Source: Candidatus Chryseobacterium colombiense (GTDB lineage: Bacteria; Bacteroidota; Bacteroidia; Flavobacteriales; Weeksellaceae). From it: a stretch of 64,000 bases of DNA. Where the stretch lies: positions 868,001 through 932,000 of the forward strand of contig CP119310.1 of the NCBI GenBank assembly GCA_029203185.1. The letters run 5' to 3'. The position numbers and the translations under genes are program-made. Under the pieces are notes generated by a model. That model searched no databases, had not been told where the DNA came from, and saw nothing but the letters and a program-made list of their open reading frames with translations. Shown here piece after piece: positions 1 through 7,977 of the stretch. How positions within the stretch are numbered: the stretch's first letter is position 1; the number at the start of each line of letters is the position of its first letter.

Positions 1-460
1 ACCCTTTATAAAAAGATATAAACTCTTTTATTTCTTTACTAATTAATTCTAAATCTCCATAAATTTTTTGAAGAGCCAAATCATAAAAGTCTCCATAACC
101 ATACAAAAATGTATTTTCTAAATCTGTCAATCCTTTATAGTAAGTAATTTCATTAATTATTAATGAAACCTTGCGCATGTTTACATTTTCTGTTTCCAAA
201 AGATTTGAAAGTATACCAATTACAGCTCTTGAAACGACTTCAATATTAAAGTTTTGAGCATTGCAGTTTAAAATTGAGATCACGTCACTTATATTTCTTG
301 AGCCTGTTGCTAATTCAATGATATCATGATCAAGTCCATTGGGAGAATCAATAACTTTATCCGCCCAGTCTATTATAGATTTAATGTCAATTACATTTTT
401 CTTCAAGAGAATTTCATAGACTTTAAACAGGTTTTGATATTTATTATTAATAATTTTCAT
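1..460 (-). CDS. Hypothetical protein, C-terminus cut by window edge
   Basis: An open frame starts with ATG at 460 on the minus strand and runs without a stop to base 1, giving about 153 residues of an incomplete protein. I do not recognise the family. The visible part is rich in Ile, Asn and Lys, looks largely helical, and shows no signal peptide or membrane segment. Phrases such as IIDWADKVID followed by an IIELATG stretch recall small immunity-type proteins of polymorphic toxin loci, but this is only an impression and no toxin gene is visible here. It diverges from gpmI across a 195-bp gap. Confidence 0.6.
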   Translation of the reverse strand, partial: MKIINNKYQNLFKVYEILLKKNVIDIKSIIDWADKVIDSPNGLDHDIIELATGSRNISDVISILNCNAQNFNIEVVSRAVIGILSNLLETENVNMRKVSLIINEITYYKGLTDLENTFLYGYGDFYDLALQKIYGDLELISKEIKEFISFYKG

Positions 461-628
461 AGGACCAAAATAGTTATTATCAATTCCAAATAGATGAAAT
501 TACTGATTTTTTTAAATTTTAACTGGAATTTTCAAACCTCAAATTTTTCTTTTGTTACGATACATACAAAGATTACTATTTTAAATAAAATTTAAGCCTG
601 TCAATTCTTTCATTCATTTCAAAATAAA
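461..628. other. AT-rich intergenic spacer
   Basis: The gap between the edge gene and gpmI holds no open frame worth calling. Apart from the gpmI -7 box at its right end I see no clear hairpin or repeat. Confidence 0.5.
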
Positions 629-636
629 TAAATTTG
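629..636 (+). promoter_or_regulatory. -7 promoter box of gpmI
   Basis: TAAATTTG matches the Bacteroidetes -7 consensus TAnnTTTG and lies 19 nt before the gpmI ATG. Confidence 0.5.
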
Positions 637-655
637 TAGTACAAAAGTTTACATA

Positions 656-2197
656 ATGTCAAAAAAAGCAATATTGGCCATTCTTGACGGATGGGGATTG
701 GGAATGAATCCGGACGTTTCAGCACTAGATAAAGCAAACACACCATTTATAGATAACTGTCTTAAAAACTATCCTCATACTACGCTTGAAGCGAGTGGTT
801 TGGCGGTAGGTTTACCGGCTGGACAAATGGGGAATTCAGAGGTAGGTCACATGAACCTGGGAGCAGGAAGAGTGGTTTATCAAAACCTGGTAAAGCTGAA
901 TATGGCGGTTGAAAACGGAACTCTGGGACAGGAAAAAGTTATTCAGGATGCCTTTGAATATGCCAAAAAAGAGAACAAAAAAGTACACTTTATCGGATTG
1001 GTTTCCAATGGAGGAGTACATTCACATATCAATCACCTTAAAGGTCTTTTAACAGCAGCGCATGAATCTGGGCTAAATGAAAATGTCTTCGTGCACGCGC
1101 TTACAGACGGACGTGACTGCGATCCGCATTCCGGAAAAGGTTTTATCGAAGAACTTCAGAACCACATGGAGTCTACTACGGGAAAACTGGCAACCATTGT
1201 CGGAAGATATTATGCGATGGACAGAGATAAAAGATGGGAGCGTGTAAAGCTAGCTTATGATGCATTGGTAGAAGGAATTGGAGAACAATCTACAGACGCT
1301 TTGGCTTCGATTCAGAAATCGTATGATAATAATGTGACGGATGAGTTCATCAAACCCATTATTCTGGTCAATACAACCGAAACAGGAAATGTAGTTCCGG
1401 TTGCTAAAATTATTGATAATGATGTGGTAATCTGTTTCAATTTCCGTACAGACAGAGGTCGTGAAATTACAGAAGTGCTTTCTCAGAAAGATTTCCCGGA
1501 ATATTTCATGAGAAAACTTAACCTTTATTATATTACGCTAACCAATTACGATAAGACTTTCCAGAATGTTCATGTTGTTTTCGATGAAGAAGTATTGCAT
1601 GAGACTATGGGAGAAGTGTTGGAAAGAAATCATAAAACACAGATCAGAATTGCTGAAACGGAGAAATATCCTCACGTTACCTTTTTCTTTTCAGGAGGTC
1701 GTGAAGAAGAATTTGTTGGCGAAAGAAGACTGCTTTGCCCAAGTCCAAAAGATGTTCCTACTTATGATCTGAAACCTGAAATGTCTGCTTATGATATTAC
1801 CAATGCAATCATTCCCGAACTGGAAAATGAGACTGCAGATTTTATATGTCTTAACTTTGCGAACACTGATATGGTAGGTCATACAGGTGTTTTTTCAGCA
1901 GCAGTAAAAGCAGCAGAAGTTGTAGATTCTTGTATCGAAAAAGTAGCTACAACAGCTTACGAGCATGGTTATGCAGTTTTCATTTTGGCAGACCACGGAA
2001 ATTCTGATGTAATGATCAATCCGGATGGAACACCGAATACACAGCATTCTACCAATCTGGTTCCTTTTATTGTGATGGATAAAGATCATACATGGAATCT
2101 GAAGCCAGGAAAACTAGGAGATGTTGCTCCTACTATTTTAAAAGTAATGGGAATAGAAGCTCCTGAAACAATGACAGGAGATATTTTAGTAAGCTAA
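656..2197 (+). CDS. gpmI: 2,3-bisphosphoglycerate-independent phosphoglycerate mutase
   Basis: Interconverts 3- and 2-phosphoglycerate in glycolysis and gluconeogenesis, in the cytoplasm, using two manganese ions and a phosphoserine intermediate. The 513-residue length is normal for the family. The N-terminus has the metal-binding DGWG motif (about residue 11), and the catalytic serine sits in GNSEVGHMN at about residue 61. TDGRD (about 150), YYAMDRD (about 190) and the C-terminal ADHGNSD (about 445) follow in the expected order. It is a single gene with its own promoter box and a strong terminator, so it is probably expressed constitutively. Nothing in it looks unusual. Confidence 0.97.
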   Translation: MSKKAILAILDGWGLGMNPDVSALDKANTPFIDNCLKNYPHTTLEASGLAVGLPAGQMGNSEVGHMNLGAGRVVYQNLVKLNMAVENGTLGQEKVIQDAFEYAKKENKKVHFIGLVSNGGVHSHINHLKGLLTAAHESGLNENVFVHALTDGRDCDPHSGKGFIEELQNHMESTTGKLATIVGRYYAMDRDKRWERVKLAYDALVEGIGEQSTDALASIQKSYDNNVTDEFIKPIILVNTTETGNVVPVAKIIDNDVVICFNFRTDRGREITEVLSQKDFPEYFMRKLNLYYITLTNYDKTFQNVHVVFDEEVLHETMGEVLERNHKTQIRIAETEKYPHVTFFFSGGREEEFVGERRLLCPSPKDVPTYDLKPEMSAYDITNAIIPELENETADFICLNFANTDMVGHTGVFSAAVKAAEVVDSCIEKVATTAYEHGYAVFILADHGNSDVMINPDGTPNTQHSTNLVPFIVMDKDHTWNLKPGKLGDVAPTILKVMGIEAPETMTGDILVS

Positions 2198-2210
2198 TAA
2201 TATTGTTAAA

Positions 2211-2245
2211 AAAATGCCGTTATTACTTTAATAATGGCATTTTTT
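2211..2245 (+). terminator. Intrinsic terminator after gpmI
   Basis: AATGCCGTTATTA and its complement form a stem with a 3-4 nt loop, followed directly by a run of six T. Confidence 0.85.
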
Positions 2246-2303
2246 ATGATTAAAATCAGAAAGAGTTAACATAATATTATGTCTTAAATAATAAATAATA
2301 TTA

Positions 2304-2311
2304 TATCTTTG
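2304..2311 (+). promoter_or_regulatory. -7 promoter box of the desaturase gene
   Basis: TATCTTTG fits TAnnTTTG and lies 23 nt before the ATG at 2335. Confidence 0.55.
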
Positions 2312-2334
2312 TAAATTAAATTTAAATTCAAATA

Positions 2335-3315
2335 ATGTATCAAACGCTTGTAAGGAAAGAAGTCATGGGAATTTTGGGAAAGGAAGTTGGTTCTTTTCTG
2401 GATAAATTTTTAACGCCGATTGAAAAAATTTGGCAACCCTCAGATTATCTTCCTGATCCTTCAAGTGAAGATTTTAAGCACGACTTAGAAGAAATTCAGA
2501 CTTTTGCCCGTGAAATGCCTTACGATTTATTCGTAACATTAATTGGTGACTGTATTACAGAAGAAGCTTTGCCTTCTTACGAATCTTGGTTAATGGGAGT
2601 AGACGGAATTGATCAGGAAGAGAAGCAGGTAGGATGGGCAAGCTGGATAAGAGCTTGGACGGCTGAAGAAAATAGACACGGAGATCTGTTAAGTAAATAT
2701 TTATATCTGTGTGGAAGAGTAAATATGAGAGAAGTAGAAGTTACGACTCAATATTTAATCAATGACGGTTTCGATTTAGGAACAAGCATGGATCCTTATA
2801 GAAACTTTGTGTATACAAGTTTTCAGGAAACAGCAACCAATATTTCCCACAGAAGAGTAGGTACACTGGCAAAACAGTCCGGGAACGGGAAATTAGCTAA
2901 GATGTGTGGCGTTATTGCGGCAGATGAAGCAAGACATGCTAAAGCATATAAGCATTTTGTGACAAAAATTTTAGAAATCGATCCGTCTGAAATGATCTTG
3001 GCATTTGAAGACATGATGCGTAAAAAAATCGTAATGCCTGCTCACATGATGAGACAATCCGGTCAGAAAGCCGGTGAGCTTTGGGGACATTTTTCTGATG
3101 CTGCTCAAAGATGCATGGTATATACCGGACAGGATTATATCAATATTTTGAAAGATTTGTTGGATGAATGGAAGATTGAACATGTAAAAGGTCTTAATGA
3201 AAAAGCTGAAAAAGCTCAGGAGTACTTAATGAAACTTCCTTCAAGACTTCAGAAAATTACAGACAGAATCTCAACACCTGATTTACAATTCCAGTTCAAC
3301 TGGGTGAAAAGTTAG
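2335..3315 (+). CDS. Acyl-ACP desaturase (diiron, soluble)
   Basis: Soluble fatty-acid desaturase of the plant stearoyl-ACP type. It inserts a double bond into acyl chains carried on acyl carrier protein, using O2 and reduced ferredoxin, and so supports membrane fluidity. The 326-residue protein carries the two diiron signatures, EENRHGD (about residue 110) and DEARHAK (about residue 196), the EExxH/DEARH pair expected for this family. There is no membrane segment. The gene stands alone between its own -7 box and a terminator. Family assignment is firm; double-bond position and chain-length preference cannot be read from sequence. Confidence 0.93.
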   Translation: MYQTLVRKEVMGILGKEVGSFLDKFLTPIEKIWQPSDYLPDPSSEDFKHDLEEIQTFAREMPYDLFVTLIGDCITEEALPSYESWLMGVDGIDQEEKQVGWASWIRAWTAEENRHGDLLSKYLYLCGRVNMREVEVTTQYLINDGFDLGTSMDPYRNFVYTSFQETATNISHRRVGTLAKQSGNGKLAKMCGVIAADEARHAKAYKHFVTKILEIDPSEMILAFEDMMRKKIVMPAHMMRQSGQKAGELWGHFSDAAQRCMVYTGQDYINILKDLLDEWKIEHVKGLNEKAEKAQEYLMKLPSRLQKITDRISTPDLQFQFNWVKS

Positions 3316-3343
3316 TTCTATATTCATTAAATTATAAAGTTAG

Positions 3344-3372
3344 GAGTGCTAAGTATTTTTAGCACTCTTTTT
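3344..3372 (+). terminator. Intrinsic terminator after the desaturase gene
   Basis: GAGTGCTAA pairs with TTAGCACTC across a 6-nt loop, followed by a T-rich tract. Confidence 0.85.
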
Positions 3373-3378
3373 ATTTCT

Positions 3379-3386
3379 TATCTTTG
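3379..3386 (+). promoter_or_regulatory. -7 promoter box of the small HAD gene
   Basis: TATCTTTG lies 21 nt before the ATG at 3408 and just after the preceding terminator. Confidence 0.55.
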
Positions 3387-3407
3387 CCAATCTAAATCAT
3401 AATCGAA

Positions 3408-3839
3408 ATGATGAATAATAAGAAAATTGCGGTTGATTTTGACGGAACTATTGTAGATGATGCATATCCGGCCATTGGAAAACCGAAAATTTTTGCTTTT
3501 GAAACGCTAAAAAAGCTTCAGGCTGAAGGGTACAGACTTATTTTGTGGACCTACAGACACGGAAAAACTTTGGACGAGGCTGTAGAATTCTGCAGGAAAA
3601 ACGGAATCGAATTTTATGCTGTCAACTCCAGCTTTGAAGGAGAGGTTTTTGATCCTCAAACACAGTCCAGAAAATTGGATGCAGACTGGTTTATTGATGA
3701 CAGAAATATCGGTGGTTTTCCGGGATGGGGAGAGATCTATAACATTATTCAAGAAAGAATAGAGTTTCGTGTAGATGGTAAAGAAGTTTTAGCCTATTCA
3801 AAACTAAAGAAAGAAAAGAAAAAAGGATTATTCTGGTAG
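3408..3839 (+). CDS. Small HAD-superfamily hydrolase
   Basis: A 143-residue protein with HAD motif I at the N-terminus (AVDFDGTIV, nucleophile Asp near residue 9), a helix-strand stretch ending in LILWTYR, and a late acidic motif WFIDDRN (about residue 113). No obvious cap domain is present, so it is a minimal HAD fold. Such proteins are usually phosphatases acting on small molecules, but the substrate cannot be predicted. It begins with two consecutive ATG codons and the first is annotated. The C-terminus is lysine-rich. It stands alone downstream of its own promoter box. Confidence 0.75.
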   Translation: MMNNKKIAVDFDGTIVDDAYPAIGKPKIFAFETLKKLQAEGYRLILWTYRHGKTLDEAVEFCRKNGIEFYAVNSSFEGEVFDPQTQSRKLDADWFIDDRNIGGFPGWGEIYNIIQERIEFRVDGKEVLAYSKLKKEKKKGLFW

Positions 3840-3850
3840 AAATAAAAAAT

Positions 3851-3930
3851 AATGTAGCAATTTACCAATATAACAATCTACCAATCAGTATGTATGAAAC
3901 ACTGATACACTGTTATATTATTACATTTAT
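3851..3930. repeat. Imperfect palindromic intergenic repeat
   Basis: The left half (ACCAATATAACAATCTACC and flank) and the right half (ACTGATACACTGTTATATTA and flank) are imperfect reverse complements around a short centre near 3890. This has the look of a degraded dispersed palindromic element of the kind scattered between flavobacterial genes. It fills the space between the HAD gene and map. Confidence 0.45.
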
Positions 3931-3940
3931 AAATTAGAAC

Positions 3941-4750
3941 ATGATTCAATTAAAAACAATAGACGAATTACGTCTTATGAAACAGAGTGCTCAGTTGGTT
4001 TCAAGAACATTAGGAATGTTGGCTAAAGAAATCAAACCGGGAATTACCACTTTGTATTTAGATAAATTAGCTCACGATTTTATTAAAGACCATGGGGCAG
4101 AACCTGCATTCTTAGGATATGGAGGTTTCCCTTATTCATTGTGTATTTCACCAAACGAACAGGTGGTTCATGGTTTTCCAAGCAAAGAAGAAATTAAAGA
4201 AGGAGATGTCCTGTCTGTTGATTGTGGGGCTATTTTAAATGGTTTCGTAGGAGATCACGCTTATACTTTTGAGATCGGTGAAGTAAAACCGGAAACGAAA
4301 AAACTACTTAAGGTAGCTAAAGAATCCCTTTATAAAGGAATCGAACAATGTATCAGAGGAAAAAGAATTGGAGATATTTCCCATGCCATTCAGGCACATT
4401 GTGAAAAAGAAGGCTATGGAGTAGTGAGAGAGCTTGTTGGTCATGGAGTGGGAAGACAGATGCACGAAGATCCTCAGGTTCCCAATTATGGAAGACAGGG
4501 AAGCGGAAAAGTGATTAAAGATGGTTTAACTATTGCAATTGAACCGATGATCAATCTTGGAACAGAAAAAGTAAAATTCCATAATGATGGCTGGACGGTA
4601 ACAACATTGGACAATCAGCCTTCTGCTCATTTTGAACACGATATAGCGGTCATTAACGGAAAACCTGTATTGCTTTCTACATTCCAGTATATTTATGATG
4701 CTCTAGGAATTGTAAGTGATGAAGAAAAGCCATTCCAACTGGATTTTTAA
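3941..4750 (+). CDS. map: Methionine aminopeptidase, type I
   Basis: Removes the initiator methionine from nascent proteins in the cytoplasm; essential metalloprotease. The 269-residue length fits the type I enzyme without an N-terminal extension. The metal ligands are visible in order: Asp in VDCGAILNG, Asp in GDHAYTF, His in GHGVGRQMHEDP, Glu in IAIEPMIN, and the C-terminal Glu in HFEHDIAV. Its stop codon shares one base with the start codon of the downstream methyltransferase, so the two are cotranscribed and probably translationally coupled. Confidence 0.96.
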   Translation: MIQLKTIDELRLMKQSAQLVSRTLGMLAKEIKPGITTLYLDKLAHDFIKDHGAEPAFLGYGGFPYSLCISPNEQVVHGFPSKEEIKEGDVLSVDCGAILNGFVGDHAYTFEIGEVKPETKKLLKVAKESLYKGIEQCIRGKRIGDISHAIQAHCEKEGYGVVRELVGHGVGRQMHEDPQVPNYGRQGSGKVIKDGLTIAIEPMINLGTEKVKFHNDGWTVTTLDNQPSAHFEHDIAVINGKPVLLSTFQYIYDALGIVSDEEKPFQLDF

Positions 4751-5517
4751 TGAAAAAAGTAACGAAGCTTTTATTAAATAAAATTCCGCGTCCCTTGCTT
4801 ATTAAAATGAGTATCTGGGCACGTCCGCTTATTTATCAGTTTTTTAAAGGAAACAAGTTTTATGATCCTATTGATGGTAAATCTTATCGCAAGTTTCTTC
4901 CTTACGGATATGGAAAACAGCGTGAAAATGCATTGTCTCCCGGAACTTTAAGTCTAGAAAGACACCGCCAGATGTGGCTTTATCTTCAGAACGAAACAGA
5001 TTTTTTTACTAAAAACTATAAAGTTTTACATATTGCTCCTGAGCAGGAATTTTTAAGAAAATTCAAGAGAATGACCAATCTGGATTATATTTCTGCAGAT
5101 TTATTTTCTCCGATTGTAGATGTAAAAGCAGATATTCTGGATCTTCCTTTTGCTGATGAAAGCTTTGATATTATTTTCTGTAACCATGTTCTCGAACATA
5201 TTGAAGATGATGCAAAAGCGATGAGTGAACTGTACAGAGTCTTAAGACCGGGAGGATGGGGAATTTTACAGGTTCCGATGAAGAATTCTTTAGAAAAAAC
5301 CTATGAGGATTTCTCCATAAAAGATCCTAAAGAACGTCAGAAGCATTTCGGACAATACGATCATGTTCGTTGGTACGGAATGGATTATTTTGAGCGTTTG
5401 CAAAAAGCAGGGTTTGAGACAGAACCTAACTTTTATTCTCAGAAATTTTCGGAAGAAGAAATTAAAAAATATGGGTTAAGACACAATGAAATCTTACCCA
5501 TTGTTTTGAAAAAATAA
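4750..5517 (+). CDS. SAM-dependent methyltransferase, class I
   Basis: A 255-residue protein with a Methyltransf_11-like core. The acidic strand YISADLF follows the SAM-binding region, DILDLPFADESFD precedes the CNHVLEHI motif, and the YRVLRPGGW strand lies near residue 175. The basic N-terminal region (about 1-90) is outside the core. The substrate is unknown. Its ATG overlaps the map stop codon by one base, so it is read from the map transcript. A strong terminator closes the pair. I cannot distinguish a small-molecule from a macromolecular methyltransferase. Confidence 0.8.
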   Translation: MKKVTKLLLNKIPRPLLIKMSIWARPLIYQFFKGNKFYDPIDGKSYRKFLPYGYGKQRENALSPGTLSLERHRQMWLYLQNETDFFTKNYKVLHIAPEQEFLRKFKRMTNLDYISADLFSPIVDVKADILDLPFADESFDIIFCNHVLEHIEDDAKAMSELYRVLRPGGWGILQVPMKNSLEKTYEDFSIKDPKERQKHFGQYDHVRWYGMDYFERLQKAGFETEPNFYSQKFSEEEIKKYGLRHNEILPIVLKK

Positions 5518-5518
5518 C

Positions 5519-5551
5519 AAAATCGGCTTCAGATTCTGAAGCCGATTTTTT
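5519..5551 (+). terminator. Intrinsic terminator, probably bidirectional
   Basis: AATCGGCTTCAGA pairs with TCTGAAGCCGATT, with T tract on the plus side and an A tract on the other. It lies between the convergent methyltransferase and SMR genes and can serve both. Confidence 0.85.
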
Positions 5552-5573
5552 ATGATTTAAAGTTTAATTATTA

Positions 5574-5900
5574 TTAATGAGAAACAGCCTTTAATCCAAC
5601 TACAGAACCAATTAAGGTAACAATAAAGAAAATTCTCCAGAAGCTTACCGGGTCTTTAAAAAAGAAAATTCCCATTAATGCTGTTCCTACAGCACCGATT
5701 CCGGTCCATACAGCATATGCCGTTCCAATAGGTAGCGTTTGTGTAGCTTTAATCAACAATACCATACTGATGGTCATAGTGATCAGAAAACCTGTAAACC
5801 AAAGATACATAGGAGTTCCTGTCGTTTCTTTTACTTTTCCTAAACATGATGCAAATGCAACTTCAAATAATCCTGCGATAATTAAGATAATCCAATTCAT
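5574..5900 (-). CDS. gdx: SMR-family exporter, Gdx/SugE type (guanidinium)
   Basis: A 108-residue, four-helix inner-membrane protein of the small multidrug resistance family, working as a dimer and exchanging substrate for protons. The essential Glu is at residue 13 (AGLFEVAF). The loop GTAYAVWTGIGAVG and the ending GLKAVSH match the SugE/Gdx branch, which exports guanidinium, rather than the EmrE branch, which exports bulky cations. A Crp/Fnr-type regulator lies 100 bp upstream on the same strand. I see no recognisable guanidine riboswitch in the leader. The branch call is from motif similarity and the substrate is inferred. Confidence 0.85.
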   Translation of the reverse strand: MNWIILIIAGLFEVAFASCLGKVKETTGTPMYLWFTGFLITMTISMVLLIKATQTLPIGTAYAVWTGIGAVGTALMGIFFFKDPVSFWRIFFIVTLIGSVVGLKAVSH

Positions 5901-6000
5901 TTTTCATTAATTTCTGTGGCAAAGTTCAGGATTTTATTAGAGTCCAAATTTTACATTTGTTAAAAAATGAAATAAGTTTTAAGTTAGATGTATGAAAAAG

Positions 6001-6567
6001 TTATTTGATTTCAGCCCGAATCCGGCTTAAGCTTACTTGTGTAATTCCAAGATAAGAAGCAATATGACCAAGTTGAACACGTTTCAAAAGGTGGGGTTTA
6101 TCCCTCATAAGATCTTTGTAACGCTCTAATGCCGTTTTAAATTGCCTGGAAATAATTAATTCTTCCGTTTTTACAAGTTCTTTTTCAGCAAATCTTCTTC
6201 CCCAGTTGGCAATATTAATATCCTGATTATATAACTCTCTCAAATGTATCGTTTCAAGCTTATATAAATCACAATCCTCCAATGATTCTATATTTTCATA
6301 TCCCGGCTTATCTTCCACGTAGCTTTTCATCGAAATGACAGTTTCTCCTTCACTTCCGAACCAAAAAGTAATATCATCATTATCTTCGGTAGATGCATAA
6401 GCTCTTACAATACCTTTTTTTACAAAATAAATAAAAGGAACAACTTTTTGAGCTTCCATTAAACAGCTTCCTTTGGGGTGGGAAACTTCCGTAATATGCT
6501 TTTTTAAATTTTCACGGGAAGAATCCGGAAGAGGGTAGATGTTGTTTATGATTTCATCAATATTCAT
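6001..6567 (-). CDS. Crp/Fnr-family transcriptional regulator
   Basis: A 188-residue regulator with an N-terminal cyclic-nucleotide-binding-like beta-roll (about residues 25-115) and a C-terminal winged helix containing LGHIASYLGITQVSLSRIR (about 165-185). No Fnr-type cysteine cluster is visible, so it is not an iron-sulfur oxygen sensor; the ligand is unknown. It lies just upstream of gdx on the same strand and diverges from the LacI gene. A perfect LacI-like palindrome at 6642-6651 sits about 75 bp upstream of its start, so the neighbouring LacI protein may control it. Confidence 0.87.
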   Translation of the reverse strand: MNIDEIINNIYPLPDSSRENLKKHITEVSHPKGSCLMEAQKVVPFIYFVKKGIVRAYASTEDNDDITFWFGSEGETVISMKSYVEDKPGYENIESLEDCDLYKLETIHLRELYNQDINIANWGRRFAEKELVKTEELIISRQFKTALERYKDLMRDKPHLLKRVQLGHIASYLGITQVSLSRIRAEIK

Positions 6568-6587
6568 AATAAGAACTTCAATGACAT

Positions 6588-6595
6588 CAAAAGTA
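6588..6595 (-). promoter_or_regulatory. -7 promoter box of the Crp/Fnr gene
   Basis: Read on the minus strand this is TACTTTTG, a match to TAnnTTTG, 20 nt before the start codon at 6567. Confidence 0.5.
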
Positions 6596-6849
6596 TTAGT
6601 TTTTAAAAAGAATTAAAAAAAATATTTACAATAATTAGAGATAAACGTTTAAGGCAAATTAGACATTTTAAAAATAGAAATATCGCTTTCTAGCTTATTA
6701 TCAAAATAATGATTTTTTATTATATTTGTAAATAGGTGTTTATGAGGTATTTAATTGTTTGGTAAAGGTTTTGAAAAAATCCGCGAAAGTACAATTATTT
6801 TTAAAATCCTCAAAGAAAATACCTATTGTTTATTAATGATTTAATCGAA
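6596..6849. other. Divergent intergenic region with a LacI-like palindrome
   Basis: About 310 bp separate the Crp/Fnr and LacI start codons. The region is AT-rich and holds no gene that I can support. It contains a palindrome TAAACGTTTA at 6642-6651, a possible extra plus-strand -7 box TATATTTG at 6721-6728, and paired segments (AATAGGT and AGGTATTT near 6731-6752 complementary to AAATACCTATT at 6817-6827) that could fold in a long leader. Confidence 0.5.
6642..6651. promoter_or_regulatory. Candidate LacI-family operator
   Basis: TAAACGTTTA is a perfect 10-bp palindrome with a central CpG, the hallmark of LacI/GalR-family operators. It lies between the divergent Crp/Fnr and LacI genes. Confidence 0.45.
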
Positions 6850-6857
6850 TATTTTTG
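6850..6857 (+). promoter_or_regulatory. -7 promoter box of the LacI gene
   Basis: TATTTTTG, 19 nt before the ATG at 6877. It lies inside the longer open frame, which argues against the upstream start. Confidence 0.55.
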
Positions 6858-6876
6858 TTTTTCCTTAAACTATATA

Positions 6877-7875
6877 ATGAAAAGAGCTTCCATAAAAGAT
6901 ATCGCAAGAATCGCGGGTGTTTCCGTTGCAACAGTTTCTTATGTCCTTAACAAAAAAGAAGGAAGTAGAATAAGTCAGCAAACTAAAGAAAAAATCTTAG
7001 AAATTGCAGATTCTATCAATTATGTTCCTAATAAGATCGCTAAAAGCTTAAAAATGAGCCGAAGCAAACTGATAGGACTCATTTTAGCAGATATTTCAAA
7101 TGGATTTTATTCTACGATGGCCCGTTGTATCGAAGATGAAGCCATAAAATTAGGATACACGCTTCTTATCGGAAGTTCAGATGAAAATCCTGAAAAATTC
7201 AAACAATTAACTGAGCTTTTTGCAGAACATCAGGTTGACGGAATGATTGTAGCTCCGATTATAGACTCAAATGACACCCTGAAAAAGCTTATTAAAGATG
7301 AATATCCGGTGGTTACGATTGACCGTTACCTTAAAGACATTCATTTGCCGGGTGTTTTGGTCAATAACTTTGAAGTTTCGGAACAGGTTTTTGATTTTCT
7401 GAAAGCTAAAAATTTTGAAGAAATCCTCTATGTAGGATACAATACAGAAGTTCCCCATCTTTTGGACAGGCAATATGGTTTTGAAAAACATTTTCCTGAA
7501 AGCGGAATCAGCTACAAAAAGGTTTTGGTAGGCATGGAAAACAGGAAAGAAGAGATCCATAACGCGCTTGAGCAACAGCTTGATCTTTCTAAGCGAACAG
7601 CCGTTTATTTTACAAGTAACAAGCTTGGAATCGCGGGAATGAGCTATTTCATTAAACATAACATCAAAGTTCCTGAAGATCTTTCGATGATTACCTTTGA
7701 TGAAGCAGAAGCCTATGAACTTTTCCCGATTGAGCTTACGTATGTGAAGCAGCCATTAAAAGACATGGCAAAAACGATCATAAAACTGATTGATGATGAA
7801 ATCACCTGTTATAAAAAGGATAGTGAACGAGTTACCTTTAAAGCCAAACTTATTCATAAAGATTCGGTGAAATAG
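6877..7875 (+). CDS. LacI/GalR-family transcriptional regulator
   Basis: A 332-residue repressor-type protein. The N-terminal HTH reads SIKDIARIAGVSVATVSYVL, followed by the hinge helix region ending AKSLKMSRS, and then a periplasmic-binding-protein-like sugar-sensing domain beginning KLIGLILADISNGFY. I start at 6877 because MKRASIKDIA is the normal family N-terminus and a -7 box lies at 6850-6857; an in-frame start at 6826 would precede that box. No sugar-utilisation genes are adjacent, so the effector and regulon are not evident. The neighbouring palindrome at 6642-6651 is a plausible binding site. Confidence 0.92.
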   Translation: MKRASIKDIARIAGVSVATVSYVLNKKEGSRISQQTKEKILEIADSINYVPNKIAKSLKMSRSKLIGLILADISNGFYSTMARCIEDEAIKLGYTLLIGSSDENPEKFKQLTELFAEHQVDGMIVAPIIDSNDTLKKLIKDEYPVVTIDRYLKDIHLPGVLVNNFEVSEQVFDFLKAKNFEEILYVGYNTEVPHLLDRQYGFEKHFPESGISYKKVLVGMENRKEEIHNALEQQLDLSKRTAVYFTSNKLGIAGMSYFIKHNIKVPEDLSMITFDEAEAYELFPIELTYVKQPLKDMAKTIIKLIDDEITCYKKDSERVTFKAKLIHKDSVK

Positions 7876-7949
7876 AATACTCATCGGATTCTTTTAACAG
7901 TTTTTGCAGAGAAGTTTTCTATTAATCGGGAAAGACGATTTTGTTTTAG

Positions 7950-7957
7950 TAACTTTG
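7950..7957 (+). promoter_or_regulatory. -7 promoter box of era
   Basis: TAACTTTG, 20 nt before the era ATG at 7978. Confidence 0.55.
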
Positions 7958-7977
7958 CAGTCCGTAATATAATTTTT

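Noticed and set aside
5901..6000. Guanidine riboswitch upstream of gdx
   Set aside because: The 100-bp gap to the Crp/Fnr gene shows no recognisable guanidine-I, II or III structure by eye.
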